A stretch of 64,000 bases of DNA from Simmondsia chinensis (GCA_018398585.1 JAGTTD010000007.1:31524911-31588910), one strand, 5' to 3'; numbered from the stretch's first letter, positions 11,150 to 22,544 are shown. Numbers and translations are program-made. Notes: generated from the sequence alone by a model not told the origin.

Positions 11150-12016
11150 TGTAATATGTTTAAAATATATTTAAATTACATAATATTTAAATTATGGAAA
11201 AGTATTACAAAATTGTAATTATAATTACAAATTTGAAAATATAATTTCTAACATTTTAAGTGCAAAATTGACTAAATGTCAAAAGTTACCAACAGCACGA
11301 GTATTTTGAAATATATCATACAAACATGTAACATAATACTTTCTCTAAATTTTTAACATACTAAAAATACGAATCACTTTAAAATAATTTTAGTATATAC
11401 AAAAAAAATTGTAAATGTAAAAAAATGTTAAATAAAATCAAATCTAAATATTTAAAAAAAATTTTAAATCACATTAAAATAATTATAATATGTCTATAAA
11501 ATATTTTAAATATCTAAAAGTATTACAAACATTTAAAAGATAATTTTACTTTTCAAAAAATATTTTTCTAAATATCAATCAATCAAAAATAAATGGATAT
11601 TAATGGTGTTATATTAAAGTGCAACACTAAAAAATTATAAACTCCATCAAAATCACAAATATATTCAAATACGGCATATAAACATATTACGTAATATTTT
11701 TTTTAGCAATATATTATTGAATATAAAAACACCATTAATATAACTTACCAAAAACTTATTAAAAAAATATCAGAGGGTTTAATATAAAACTTACCAAAAA
11801 GAAAGGTTTAATATAAAATGTCGTTTGTAATGGCGTTTCATATACTTACCCAAATTTTTCTTTTTTTTATAAAACGTCGTTTTAAACGGCGCATTTAAGT
11901 AAACGAACAGTAAACCGAGCTAGTTTGGTAAATATTTTAGCAAAGGTGCCATTTTGGTAATTTTTTTTATAAAATGTGTTAATTTGGTAAAAAACTAATT
12001 CATCATGGTTTTTTAT

Positions 12017-12273
12017 AAGACTATTTTATAATTCTATGTATTATGTTATATAATGTGCTGATGGTATCTATACTTAAATATTAATTAGAAATCTCCCTCT
12101 TTTATAAGCTTCCATTCTCCTATTTTTAAAATTTTAAGAGACCACCTCACATTTCCCTTCCTTAAGCCTCTAATCTACTATCCTTAAAGTTTTAGGCTAT
12201 CACTTCACTTTTTTCCCAAAATTAAAAATGAATTGAATTATTTTATGAGGATTATTATTTTTAATAATGATGA
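12017..12273. other. AT-rich spacer
   Basis: No ORF or repeat end seen between the inverted-repeat element and the 5S SINE copy 2. Confidence 0.5.
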
Positions 12274-12296
12274 GTGGTGACAATTATTTCAATAAA
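12274..12296. repeat. 23-bp TSD of 5S SINE copy 2, left
   Basis: GTGGTGACAATTATTTCAAT plus AAA is repeated exactly at 16201-16223. The perfect 23-bp match across a 3.9-kb gap shows that the two half-SINEs are one interrupted insertion. Confidence 0.92.
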
Positions 12297-12903
12297 ATCA
12301 ACATTTCCAGTGTCCTAAGAGCTCCCGTTTAAGCAGGGTCTGAGGGGGAGGAGGTGGATGTAGGGATGGCAATAAGGCAGGTAAAACGCGCTACTGGTGG
12401 GTACGCACCCCATTTGGGGCAAGTACGAGTATAAGTGGGGTGGGTAGTGCGTATGGGTTGGGTGCGCCCCCCCCCCCCCCCCCTCGGGCGGTATCCGCAA
12501 CGGGTATGGGGCGGGTATGGATATAGTTTTGTATCCGCCTTGCCTAATACCTGCCCCGCCCCACCTTATACCCACCATACCTGCTCCATTTTATACATAG
12601 TTAACTTTTAATTAAAAAATATGTGTTTAAATTTAATAACACATATTATTTATCAATGTTATATAAATAAAATATAATTAGTTTTTAAAAATAGTATTAA
12701 ATAAGTAACATGAATGAGTATAGATAATCGCTTTCTATGAACATTAGTTAGGGTACGGGGCGGGTAATGGATACCCATTAGGCACCCGCTGGTAATGGGG
12801 CTGGTATGAGTATAGGTTTGTGCCTGTCGGGGTGGGTATGGGTATCACTTCATACCCGTGACGGGTAATAGGGCGGGAACGGGTAGATGATTTGGGTGGC
12901 GGG

Positions 12904-15900
12904 TAGCGGTGGCCATGGGCCGGGTAGGGCCCGAGGGCCTCCAGGGCTGCGGGCCCGGGCCTGGTCCCGGCCTTTTTAACTAAATTAAAAAAAAAATTAA
13001 AAAATACATAATCGTTTGTACTAAAATTATTGTAATTCATTGATAAATAATATGAGATACAAATATATTTCTTTCCAAGTATACATGTTCAAAAAAAATA
13101 ATACTAAATATATATAATAAATAAAATACAATATACAACAAGTAATTATCAAAAAAATATCAGTAAATAAATAACGTATCAAATACAAATACAAAATTGG
13201 GGCCTAATATTTAAAAATACAAATTTATTTATCAAAAAATATAAAGTTTTGACATATGGAGTGTGCAGTCATCTTTTGACGTAAATATTTGAAAGTAAAT
13301 AATTAACATACAAAAGTCTGGAATCTTGATATCATTCATATCGGGGGGTTTCTACGCCATCATTTGACGTATCAGTTGTGCGGTCGTCTTCTTCATCGCT
13401 CGATGAATCCATCTTCATTCTCTGTTGATCTCTTGCCTCAGCTAGCAGCCAATCCTTCAAGCACACGGACATCTCCAAGCTCGACGGCGATAGCTTTGCC
13501 CTCTTCGTTCCAAGCAACCTGCCACCAAGACTAAAAGCACACTCCGATGCTATTGAAGACACCGGACAACTTAGTATATCACGTGCCATGTTGGAAAGCA
13601 CGGGATATTGGGTTTGGTTTGTGTTCCACCATTGTAAAAGGTCAAAATGCGGGTTGGCCGGCGGCCCGAAAATATGGACCAACGGTGTCCGCAAGTAATA
13701 ATCTAGCTCGTCACATGACGTGGGGGCTACTGCGGGCGTAAATTGCTCTAACAGCTTCCACGAATATGACATGTGTGAACTACTTCCACTAGATGTGGAA
13801 AATCCTACTGCAGTAGTACTAGGATTATTAAATGATAATTTACGAGAATACTCAGAAAATAAATTATGTAAGTCGTTATCGACATCAGCAATGAAAGTGT
13901 CGACATTAAGAGTAGGATGCAAATATTTAAAAAAATGTTGGCAAAATAAGTTGAAACCCCCGCGTTTACAACGAGGGTCTAAAATAGTTGCAAAGCAATA
14001 AGTAAGAGGTAGTTCAGAAAAATATTGGCAAACTTTTCTTTCATTGCCGTAATCGATCCGAACAAAATGGGGTTGTATTGATTACCCACCATCCAATTTA
14101 CAATATCAAGCAATGTTGATATTGCTTGAGGCATGGTCGGATAGTAGCAACCCGAAAAAAATGCTGTCGCGTCTTTAAACATGCTAAAAAATTTACAAAT
14201 TTCAGCTATTGTCTCACAATGTATACCGTCCAGGTTGTAATCGCGCCATTCTACACGATTTTCCTGGGCGAATTCCATCAGAGCGTCTTTGTATGGTAGA
14301 ATGCGCTCTAACATTACTACCGTAGACGATCACCTAGTTTTAGAGTCTAATTTAAATTGTTTATATTCTATGTTATGCAACCTACATGCATTTTTAAATC
14401 TTTTTTTCCTAGCGACGGATGCTTTAATTGATATTATTACAGATCTTAAGGTGGCAAGGGATGCGTCTATAAGATCTAAACCATCTATTACCATTAAATG
14501 CAAAATGTGACAGATGCAACGAATATGAAAACACTTCCCACCTAACATGGGTCTCATTTTCCTAATTAAATGTGCTACGGATGCAGTGTTATTGGAAGTA
14601 TTGTCAAATGTAATACTGAAGATACGTTGTTCTATGCCCCAATCGCGGACTGCCGACATAATCGCACCTGTAATTACCTCGGCAGTATGGGGGCAATCAA
14701 AAAGCCCAAAATGAATTATTCTCTTTTGGATGATGAAGGATTCATCGGTCCAGTGTGCCGTTATGCACATATAAGGTTGGCCGGGTTTGGACGTCCATAC
14801 GTCCGACGTCAACGAGAACATGCTCGTGTTCGTCGCAAAAAGTGTATGTATCCCAATTTTAAGATTGTGGTACAGCGTAAAAGCGTCCCGCTTTACGGTG
14901 TTCCGAGGAATCCTCACAATTGCGGGGTTCACATTTCGTTGGAGGTAGTCGACGAAATGTGGGTTTTCGCCGGTACTAAAAGGCCTTTCACTCAAAATTA
15001 CATATTTAGCTAGCCCCCTACGGTTGCTCTCCTGAGAGAACCTAAAATTAGCAAGTGCACCGGTCACTTGCTGTACTAAACGTTGTTGGCTCTTTTCCTG
15101 GAATTGCTCGGGGTGGCACCTAAGTATATGTCTATTTAGTGTGCCCGTCCCACTGCCGGGTTGATGGCTAAAATTCTTAGGTGGTTCACATAATTTACAG
15201 GTTGCTTTATTAGTTGTCTTATTAAGGGTAAAGTGCTTCCATACACCACTAGTTGTACGCCTACTAGTCAAGGTACTAGTTTCAGGCCGGGCATCGGTGG
15301 GGGGGGTGGGTTCCTCATCAGTTTGTGAGTCTCCAACCCCACCACTACCTGACTCATGATAATCTTGTGGTTGTGAAAAGTTATAATCTATGCTATCATT
15401 AGTGTATTGGGGTGTTGGGTCTGGTTGTATAAAAGCTCGTTCTTCAGTATCAAGTAAGACAATTCTAGTCCTTTTTGGGATTCTGGGTGGCCGAGAAGAG
15501 CTAGAACTAGCACGACCGGCTCCAGACGATGAAGAGTTATGTCCCATATTAGTATAAATGATTATTATTTATAAAATACAAGTAGTAATGCAAATTAAAT
15601 AACTAAAAATGCGAATCAAAAAAAATTACGATACTAAAATTACCGAAACGAGAGAACAATAAAATTCACACTTCAGCCAAATACTTTACGAACTTCGAAC
15701 TTTAGAGCACAATTTTGCAATTAGCAAATTAGAGAAGATGGGAGATGATGAATGTATAGAGAGAGAAGAGAGAATTGAAGATTTTGTGAGAAAATGAGTT
15801 GGGGAGGTTTAAGTATTTATAAAAAATATATATATATAATTTTTTTTTTTTTTTTTGTAAACTGAAAAAAATAGGCCCGAGGCCCGGCCGGGCCGGCTAC

Positions 15901-15965
15901 AGTGCCGTGCGGGCCGGGCCGGGCCATAAACGGACCGGGCCGACCCGGCCCGTTGGCCACCACTA
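12904..15965 (-). mobile_element. hAT transposon (inner, 3.06 kb) with transposase
   Basis: The termini TAGCGGTGGCC and GGCCACCACTA are inverted repeats, and the exact 8-bp TSD GTGGCGGG lies at 12896-12903 and 15966-15973. Both subterminal regions are GC-rich with repeated GGGCC/GGCCC words (12917-12975 and 15874-15955), likely transposase-binding arrays by analogy with other hAT elements. The single gene is on the minus strand. The element inserted inside another hAT derivative with different TIRs. Confidence 0.93.
13332..15547 (-). pseudogene. hAT transposase, two lesions (one stop, one frameshift)
   Basis: The first frame (15547-14330) starts with a Ser-rich tail and has a BED zinc finger at residues 101-147 (C117, C120, H140, H145). 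The catalytic core follows with SDVWTS and TFDNTSNN motifs. A TGA replaces an expected Trp near 14330. The frame resumes to about 13979, then shifts near 14000-14030. The last frame (13922-13332) carries the hAT dimerisation domain, with WWNTN, IASECAFS (the third acidic residue by family alignment) and an acidic tail. Domain order and total length fit a full hAT transposase, which would act in the nucleus by cut and paste. The start ATG at 15547 is the first in frame after AT-rich leader DNA. Confidence 0.9.
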
Positions 15966-16223
15966 GTGGCGGGTACGGGTATGGAAGAGGCACCATCGTA
16001 CCTGACCTGCTCCATTGTCATCCATAGGTGGATGTACGTAGTCTTCCCCTTCAAGATACCCTGAAGGGCGGCTATTTCCATGAACCGCCCAACCTGAGAG
16101 GTGCAACACAAGGACTTTCCAGGAAGTCACCCATCTTGGTACTACGCTTAACTTTGGAGTTTTAATAAGATCTGGTGCTTGCTTGTTGGTACCCTCTTAG
16201 GTGGTGACAATTATTTCAATAAA

Positions 16224-17103
16224 TAATTTAAATGAATATTATTTTAATAATAATTAAAATAATTTCACAAAATATTATAATAAACATCACAAAATAATTT
16301 TATTAAATTTATTTCAATTGAGCGTATTTTTATGAAAGATTATTTATTTAAGATCAACATACCCTCTTAAACTAATTTAATATTTATATAATTTTAGAGT
16401 TTTCTTTTCCCTTTGCCTTCTTCTATATCCCAATGGTCACACCTTGAAACAACTTAGAACACCAAAACATCCAAAAAAAATTAAAAAGATAACAAAAACT
16501 ATTAAATAAAAGAAAATAATAACTAAAACATAACCCAAAAAAAAAAAAAAAAAAAAAGAACATGAGCAAAAAAATGAAAAAAAAAAACTCCATAAAATAC
16601 AAAAAATCTTTAAAATATAATATATCGTAAAACTAAAAACCTATAAAATATAACTAGAACTCAATATGTCAAAAAAAAAATTATCAAAATATATAAATGA
16701 GAAAAATATAAATAACTTATAAAAAATATAATACTTATTGTAACTTCCAAAACTATAAACTGTTATTCAACTTAATTATTATCTTCAAAAACCCTAAACT
16801 CTTATTTAATATGTCTTCGAACTTCTAAAGATTTTCTTCAGAAGCCCAATCTACCACTGGAACTTCATGACAAGAAACTCAAAAGACTCAAGAACACTCT
16901 AAATACTGGAGATCCAAGCAAACACCAATAAATTTAATTTTATTATTAAAGGTAAGAATCATTACCTCTTTTTCTTCCATATGCAAGCATTAAATCAACA
17001 AAAAAAAATAATAAGGACATTTTTATTGTATATTTAAAAATAATTCGTTCAATACACTAACTTAGAAAAAATTATAGACATGAGAAAATACCATATTAGC
17101 ATT
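16224..17103. other. AT-rich spacer
   Basis: A-rich runs (for example 16530-16557) and no supported gene. TSD-like GCATT precedes copia element A at 17099-17103. Confidence 0.5.
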
Positions 17104-17582
17104 TGTGCGGAAATAAACAATGTACTCGGATCTCAATCGAATCAAATACCACGACAATAACGAGAAACAATCGAACTAAAAGACAAACGAAACAATAGAC
17201 ACAAGAATTTACGTGGAAACCCCTTTACAATCGAAAGGGGAGAAAACCACAGGCGAAGATCGGCGGTTTTATTATTGAGCAAAAGAAGAAGACGAATTAC
17301 AATGATTCTCTCACACACTCAATATTCTTGGTTGCGGCGCCGCAAAGGGAAAACCTCTCGTATGCTTTTGGATTAATTCTAACGTACCCTACGTTCGTAT
17401 TTATACAAGCGTGTAAACCCTATTTCCCGATTGATCGGGGGGTCCCGATCGATCGGCCTCCTCTCTGTAAGCGTCCCTGTTTTACGTAACATTCCCGATA
17501 GATCGAGCTTCACCCGATCAATCGGGGTCTTCACGGCCCTTCTTCTTAATGTGCCAAGTAATTTTGAGACATAAACCTAACA
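17104..17582 (-). repeat. 3' LTR of copia A
   Basis: 479 bp with TG...CA ends (minus strand TGTTAGG...CGCACA). Contains minus-strand TATA-like sequence near 17400 and several GATCGATCGG-type palindromic words at 17411-17540. The polypurine tract AAGGTGGAGATT lies just inside, at about 17583-17595. Confidence 0.93.
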
Positions 17583-17670
17583 AATCTCCACCTTGGCTCA
17601 AAATCAACATCAACAATAAAACAACTCCGCCTTTTCCACAAAACGCCCCCTCGACCGGGGCTAACATACA

Positions 17671-20600
17671 TCAAACTGAAAGACCCACTAAATTCGAGCA
17701 TTGCTCGAACTTGCTACCTGGTAGAACTTTTGTGAACATGTCAGCTGGGTTATCTTCAGTCCCTATCTTCCTCAACTCCACCTTCCGCTCGTCAATCAGA
17801 TCTCTGATAAAGTGATGCTTCACATCAATATGTTTCGTTCGGTCATGATGAGTCATCTGATCTTTTGCTAGGTGGATAGCGGACTGGCTATCACAGTAAA
17901 CTTGAACTGCCCCCTGCTCAACACTGATTTCACTGATCAATCCTCTCAACCAGACGGCTTCTTTGAACGCTTCTGTTACTGCCATGTACTCGGCCTCGGT
18001 AGTAGACTGTGCTGTAACAGGCTGCAAACACGCTTTCCAACTGATAGCTGTGTCACCTAAACAAAACACATACCCTGAAGTGGACTTCCTCTTATCAAGG
18101 TCTCCACCATAGTCAGAATCTACATACCCAACCAAACAGCACTTACTTTTCCCATATTCCAAACACAAATCTGTGGTTCCACGAAGATACCTGAGAATCC
18201 ACTTTACTGCATGCCAACGTTCTCTGCCCGGATTCGCTATGTACCTACTAACTCTGCTCACAGCAAAAGCAATACCTGGACGCATATAGACTATCGCATA
18301 CATAATACTGCCCACTGCACTAGAATAAGGAATCTGAGACTTGTACCTGACGTCCTCCTCAGTCTGAGGCAAATCTAACGCTGAGAGTCTGAAATGAGCT
18401 GCTAAGGGTGTGCTAACCGGGTTAGCATCCTGCAAACACACTTTCCAACTGATAGCTGTGTCACCTAAACAAAACACATACCCTGAAGTGGACTTCCTCT
18501 TATCAAGGTCTCCACCATAGTCAGAATCTACATACCCAACCAAACAGCACTTACTTTTCCCATATTCCAAACACAAATCTGTGGTTCCACGAAGATACCT
18601 GAGAATCCACTTTACTGCATGCAAATGTTCTCTGCCCGGATTCGCTATGTACCTACTAACTCTGCTCACAGCAAAAGCAATATCTGGATGCATATAGACC
18701 ATCGCATACATAATACTGCCCACTGCACTAGAATAAGGAATCTGAGACATGAACCTGACGTCCACCTCAGTCTGAGGCGAATCTAACGCTAAGAGTCTGA
18801 AATGAGCTGCTAAGGGTGTGCTAACCGGGTTAGCATCCTTAATATGAAACCTGTCTAAAACCTTCTCAATATACTTCTCCTGAGGCAAGTATAATTTTTC
18901 AGCTTCTCGGTCTCTATGAATTTCCATGCCTAATATCTTCTTAGCTGCTCCAAGATCCTTCATCTCAAATTCACTCTTCAGCATTAATTTTAAGTCATCG
19001 ATATCTTTCATATCTCGTGCTGCAATTAACATATCATCAACGTACAAAAGCAAGTAAACAAAACCTGAATCTGTCTTTCTGAAGTACACACAACTGTCGT
19101 ACTTACTCCTGATGTAATCATGACTTGTCATGAACTGATCAAATCTCCTATACCACTGTCTAGGAGATTTCTTTAAACCATATAAAGACCTTCTAAGCAA
19201 ACACACATGATCTTCTTTTCCTTCAACAACAAAACCCTCGGGCTAATGCATAAAGATACTCTCTTCTAGTTCACCATGCAAGAATGAGGTTTTGACATCC
19301 AATTGTTCAAGTTCAAAATCATGCACGGAAACCAAAGACAATAATGCACGAATCGAAGTGTGTCTAACTACAGGTGAGAAAATATCATGAAAATCAACAC
19401 CTTGTACCTGACTGTAGCCTTTAGCTACCAAACGTGCCTTGTACCTCGTATCTTCCACTCCAGGAATGCCCTCTTTTCTCTTGAAGACCCATTTGCATCC
19501 AACCAGTCTTTTCCCTGTAGGAGGCTTCACCAATTCCCAAGTCTGATTCTTATGAAGAGACAACATCTCTTCATTCATAGCAACGAGCCATTTCTCAGCA
19601 TCTGATCTCGATACAACCTCTGTATACGAAGTCGGCTCACTGTCTTCTAACGTTTCAGCAGTAGAGAGGGCATAGGCTATCATCTCCTCATACCCATATC
19701 TCTCAGGAGGCCTGATCTGTCGCCTCGGTCTACCACCAGCTGTAGTAATATTCTCCACCTGCTGACCTGTTTCTGCATTATCAGTAACAATATCAAAAAC
19801 TCGTACCTGAGGTGCTGGAATACTCTCAAGCTGAACAATCTGCTGATCTGATTGTATCTCTGTATCATCAGGTGTCTCAACCTGAACTGTATCTCTGTCA
19901 ATGGAGGGTGTGTGTGGCGGATTAAGTAGAGCAGACTCATCGAAAGTAACCTCTCTACTAGTCAAAAACTTCTGAACACATGGATCCCACAATCTATATC
20001 CCTTCACACCTGACGTATAACCAAGAAAGATGTACTTCTTGGCCCTAGGCTCCAGCTTTCCTTCATTAACATATGCATATGCAGGACAACCAAAAACTTT
20101 GATCTGAGAATAATCAGAAGTTGAACCATACCATACCTCTTCAGGAGTCTTTATTTGTAATGAAGAATGCGGTGTCTTGTTCATAAGGTAGCAAGCCATG
20201 CTAACTGCTTCTGCCCACCATTCTCTCTTTAAACCTGCATTTGAAAGCATACAACTAGCCTTCTCAAATAACGTCCTGTTTAACCTTTCAGCCACTCCAT
20301 TCTGCTGAGGTCGACCTGTACATGTCCTGTGTCTGACTATGCCTTGATCTTCACAGAATTTAGTGAAGTCCCCTTCGTCAAACTCAAGACCATTATCAGT
20401 CCTCAATCTCTTGATCGGCTTCCCTGTCTGTTTTTCAAGCAGAACTTTCCACTTCTTGGAGATATCATACACTTCATTTTTATGCTTAAGAAAATAGACC
20501 CAAACTTTATGTGAGTAGTCATCTGTGAACATTAGAAGATACCTGGACCCACCTTTAGAAGCCACTCTGGAAGGTCCCCACAGATCAGAATGTATGTAGT

Positions 20601-22047
20601 CTAACGTTCTTTTGGTCTGATGCACTGCTGCCTTGAAGCTGATTCTCTTTTGCTTCCCATAAATACAGTGCTCACAGAATTCCATAAGTCCTGTTGACTG
20701 ACCACAAAGAAGTCCCCTCTTACTCAGCTCAGACAATGCTTTGTCACCAATATGACCCATTCTCATGTGCCATAGTCTTGTGATATCTGCATCTGTCATA
20801 GCAGATGTGGAAACAGCAACTGCACCTGTCACGGTTGTACGTGCAAGCTCATACAAAGTACCAACCCTATTTCGTTTCATCACAATTAACGCACCCTTAC
20901 TGACCCGCATGACTCCACCTTCAGCAGTGTACTTGTACCCATTAGACTCAAGGGTACCTAGAGAAATCAAGTTCTTTTTCAAATCCAGGATGTGACGAAC
21001 ATCACTTAAGGTTCTAATAGTTCCATCATACATTCTCACACGGACTGTTCCAACACCCACTACCTTACAAGCGGCATCATTACCCATCAAGACAACCCCA
21101 CCTTGTATAGACTTATACGTGGAGAACCAGTCTCTGTTTGGAGTAACATGAAATGAACAACCCGAATCCATGACCCACTTATCTATGGACTTGAACTGAG
21201 AATCAGCAACTAATAGAAATTCTCCTTCACTATCCTCCTCTACAACACTAGCCTCAGCGGACTTGTCTTTACACTGGTCACCCCTGTTACCCTCTTTTGA
21301 TTTATTCTTATATCTGTAACAGTCTTTCTTTATGTGCCCTTTTTTATGACAATAGTGGCACGACAGGTTCTTATGTCTAGATTTGGACCTAGACTTATTC
21401 CCACCATTGGATCCTCTATGTTCTGATCGACCTCTCACATGTAAGCCACTACCCGAGTCATTCACCAAGTCAGATAATTCCTTATCTACCTGTTCTTTAC
21501 TCACTAGTTTTCTTTTTACCTCATCAATAGTAATAGTTGGCCTACCCCAGTATATCATGCTTTCTACGAAGCCCTTATATGCATTAGAGAGCGAACACAG
21601 TAATATCATAGATTGATCCTCGTCCTTAGGCACATCATCCAAAGCCTTTAATTCATGAATAATTGAGGTAAATTCGCTAAGATGGTTTTTAAGAGATGTA
21701 CCTTCTGACATACGAAAAGTGTACAACCGCCGTTTCACTGCGAGTTTGTTGGAGACTGACTTGTGGCAAAACATGTCTAACAATTTCTCCCATAACTCCT
21801 ATGCGGTTTTAATTTCGAATACCTCTGACAAAACATCGCCAGCCAAACACATCTGTATAGCCGTGAGAGCCTTCTCATCCAACTCTTCCTATTGTGCCTC
21901 GATCAACGTTTCTGGTTTCTTCTCTTTCCCCTCCAGTGCTTTCTTCAAGCCGTTCTGAGTCAGGAATCCTTTCACACGGACTTGCCATAAGCTAAAGCTT
22001 CCCTGACCATTGAATTTCTCAACCTCGGTTTTGATACCTGATGCCAT
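17671..22047 (-). pseudogene. Gag-pol polyprotein of copia A (three premature stops)
   Basis: The frame starts at ATG 22047 (gag, residues MASGIK). Stops interrupt it at 21889-21891 (expected Trp, as in element B) and 21799-21801. A long frame then runs 21783-19243: CCHC zinc knuckle (CHYCHKKGHIKKDC), protease DSG (WVMDSGCSFH), integrase with TDNG and NGVAERLNRT, and the start of RT. A TAG for Gln at about 19243 breaks RT. The last frame (19206-17671) has the catalytic LLLYVDDMLI, then RNase H motifs (TTEAEY, YCDSQSAIHLA, KHIDVKHHF). A duplicated 136-codon block sits between RT and RNase H. It would have made a retrotransposon particle and its replication enzymes in the cytoplasm. Confidence 0.93.
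18022..18837 (-). repeat. In-frame 408-bp tandem duplication in RT/RNase H
   Basis: Units 18022-18429 and 18430-18837 are nearly identical and in the same frame (136 codons each). Each spans DANPVSTPLAAHF to DTAISWK.CLQ. Element B has only one copy at the matching place. The junction shares only a short CT-type microhomology. Confidence 0.93.
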
Positions 22048-22083
22048 TGTATCAATTCGAAGAACCAAGCTTTGATACCAATT

Positions 22084-22544
22084 TGTGTGGAAATAAACAA
22101 TATACTCGGATCTCAATCGAATCAAATACCATGACAATAACGAGAAACAATCGGACTAAAAGAGAAAGGAAATAATAGACACAAGGATTTACGTGGAAAC
22201 CCCTTTACAATCGAAAGGGGAGAAAACCACGGGCGAAGATCGGAGCTTTTATTATTGAACAAAAGAAGAAGACGAATTACAATGATTCTCTCACACACTC
22301 AATATTCTTGGTTGCGGCGCCGCAAAGGGAAAGCCTCTCGTATGCTTTTGGATTAATTCTGACGTACCCTACGTCCGTATTTATAGAAGCGCGTAAACCC
22401 TGTTTCCCGATCGATCGGCCGCCTCTCTGTAAGCGTCCCTGTTTTACGTAACATTTCCGATTGATCGAGCTTCACCCGATCGATCGGGGTCTTCACGGCC
22501 CTTCTTCTTAATGCGTCAAGTAATTTTGAGACATAAACCTAACA
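22084..22544 (-). repeat. 5' LTR of copia A
   Basis: 461 bp, collinear with the 3' LTR but lacking about 18 bp in the GATCGATC-rich part. The primer-binding site TGGTATCAAAGC (22069-22080, minus strand) lies three bases inside and is complementary to initiator Met-tRNA with one mismatch. Confidence 0.93.

Larger units (their letters stand above)
8551..12016. mobile_element. Long-terminal-inverted-repeat (foldback/MULE-like) element, carrying a Helitron and a SINE
   Basis: The left arm (8551-9102, continuing after the Helitron at 10833 to about 10895) and the right arm (about 11430-12016) are imperfect inverted copies of roughly 550-600 bp. Landmarks in the left arm are ACCAAATTAACAT, TTTGGGTAAGTATAT, TTTTTGGTAAGTTATATTAA and ATTCAATAATATATTGCTA, all found reversed on the right. 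There is no transposase. A Helitron sits in the left arm and a tRNA-type SINE in the centre. No TSD was recognised, so ends are accurate only to some tens of bases. Confidence 0.75.
12361..16026. mobile_element. Non-autonomous hAT element (outer), interrupted by an inner hAT
   Basis: The ends TAGGGATGGCAA and TTGTCATCCATA form a 12-bp imperfect terminal inverted repeat. The exact 8-bp TSD GGTGGATG (12353-12360 and 16027-16034) is the hAT signature. Without the inner element it is about 0.6 kb, rich in GGGGCGGGTA/TACCCGCCCC words near both ends, and lacks a transposase. A C run lies at about 12469-12483. A related copy lies at 46055-46837. Confidence 0.9.
12297..16200 (-). mobile_element. 5S rRNA-headed SINE, copy 2, split by nested hAT elements
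   Basis: The minus-strand head (16200 down to about 16085) reads AGCACCAGATCTTATTAAAA, CCAAAGTTAAGCG, TAGTACCAAGATGGGTGAC and AAGTCCTTGTGTTGC, matching 5S rRNA. The middle and tail continue to 16035 and, beyond the hAT insertion, from 12360 to 12297 (CCTCAGACCCTGCTT, then GGACACTGG). The SINE itself totals about 230 bp. About 14 nt are missing after TTAAGCG compared with 5S, removing the A-box area, while the C-box area is better kept than in copy 1. The 23-bp TSDs are perfect. Confidence 0.9.
17104..22544 (-). mobile_element. Ty1/copia element A (5.44 kb, both LTRs)
   Basis: A complete minus-strand LTR retrotransposon: LTRs at both ends, PBS and polypurine tract in place, and gag-pol order GAG-PR-IN-RT-RH, which defines copia. 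The flanking 5-mers GCATT (left) and ACATT (right) form a TSD with one mismatch. It belongs to the same family as element B at 38.8-43.9 kb. It has two stops in gag, one in RT, and an in-frame internal duplication. Confidence 0.95.

Noticed and set aside
12315..13040. Pro-rich minus-strand ORFs near 12.3-13.0 kb
   Set aside because: They translate the GGGGCGGGTA and GGGCC terminal repeats of the hAT elements.
17549..21958. Plus-strand ORFs opposite copia A
   Set aside because: Antisense shadows of gag-pol. The same applies opposite B (39.6-43.3 kb) and H (63.5 kb).
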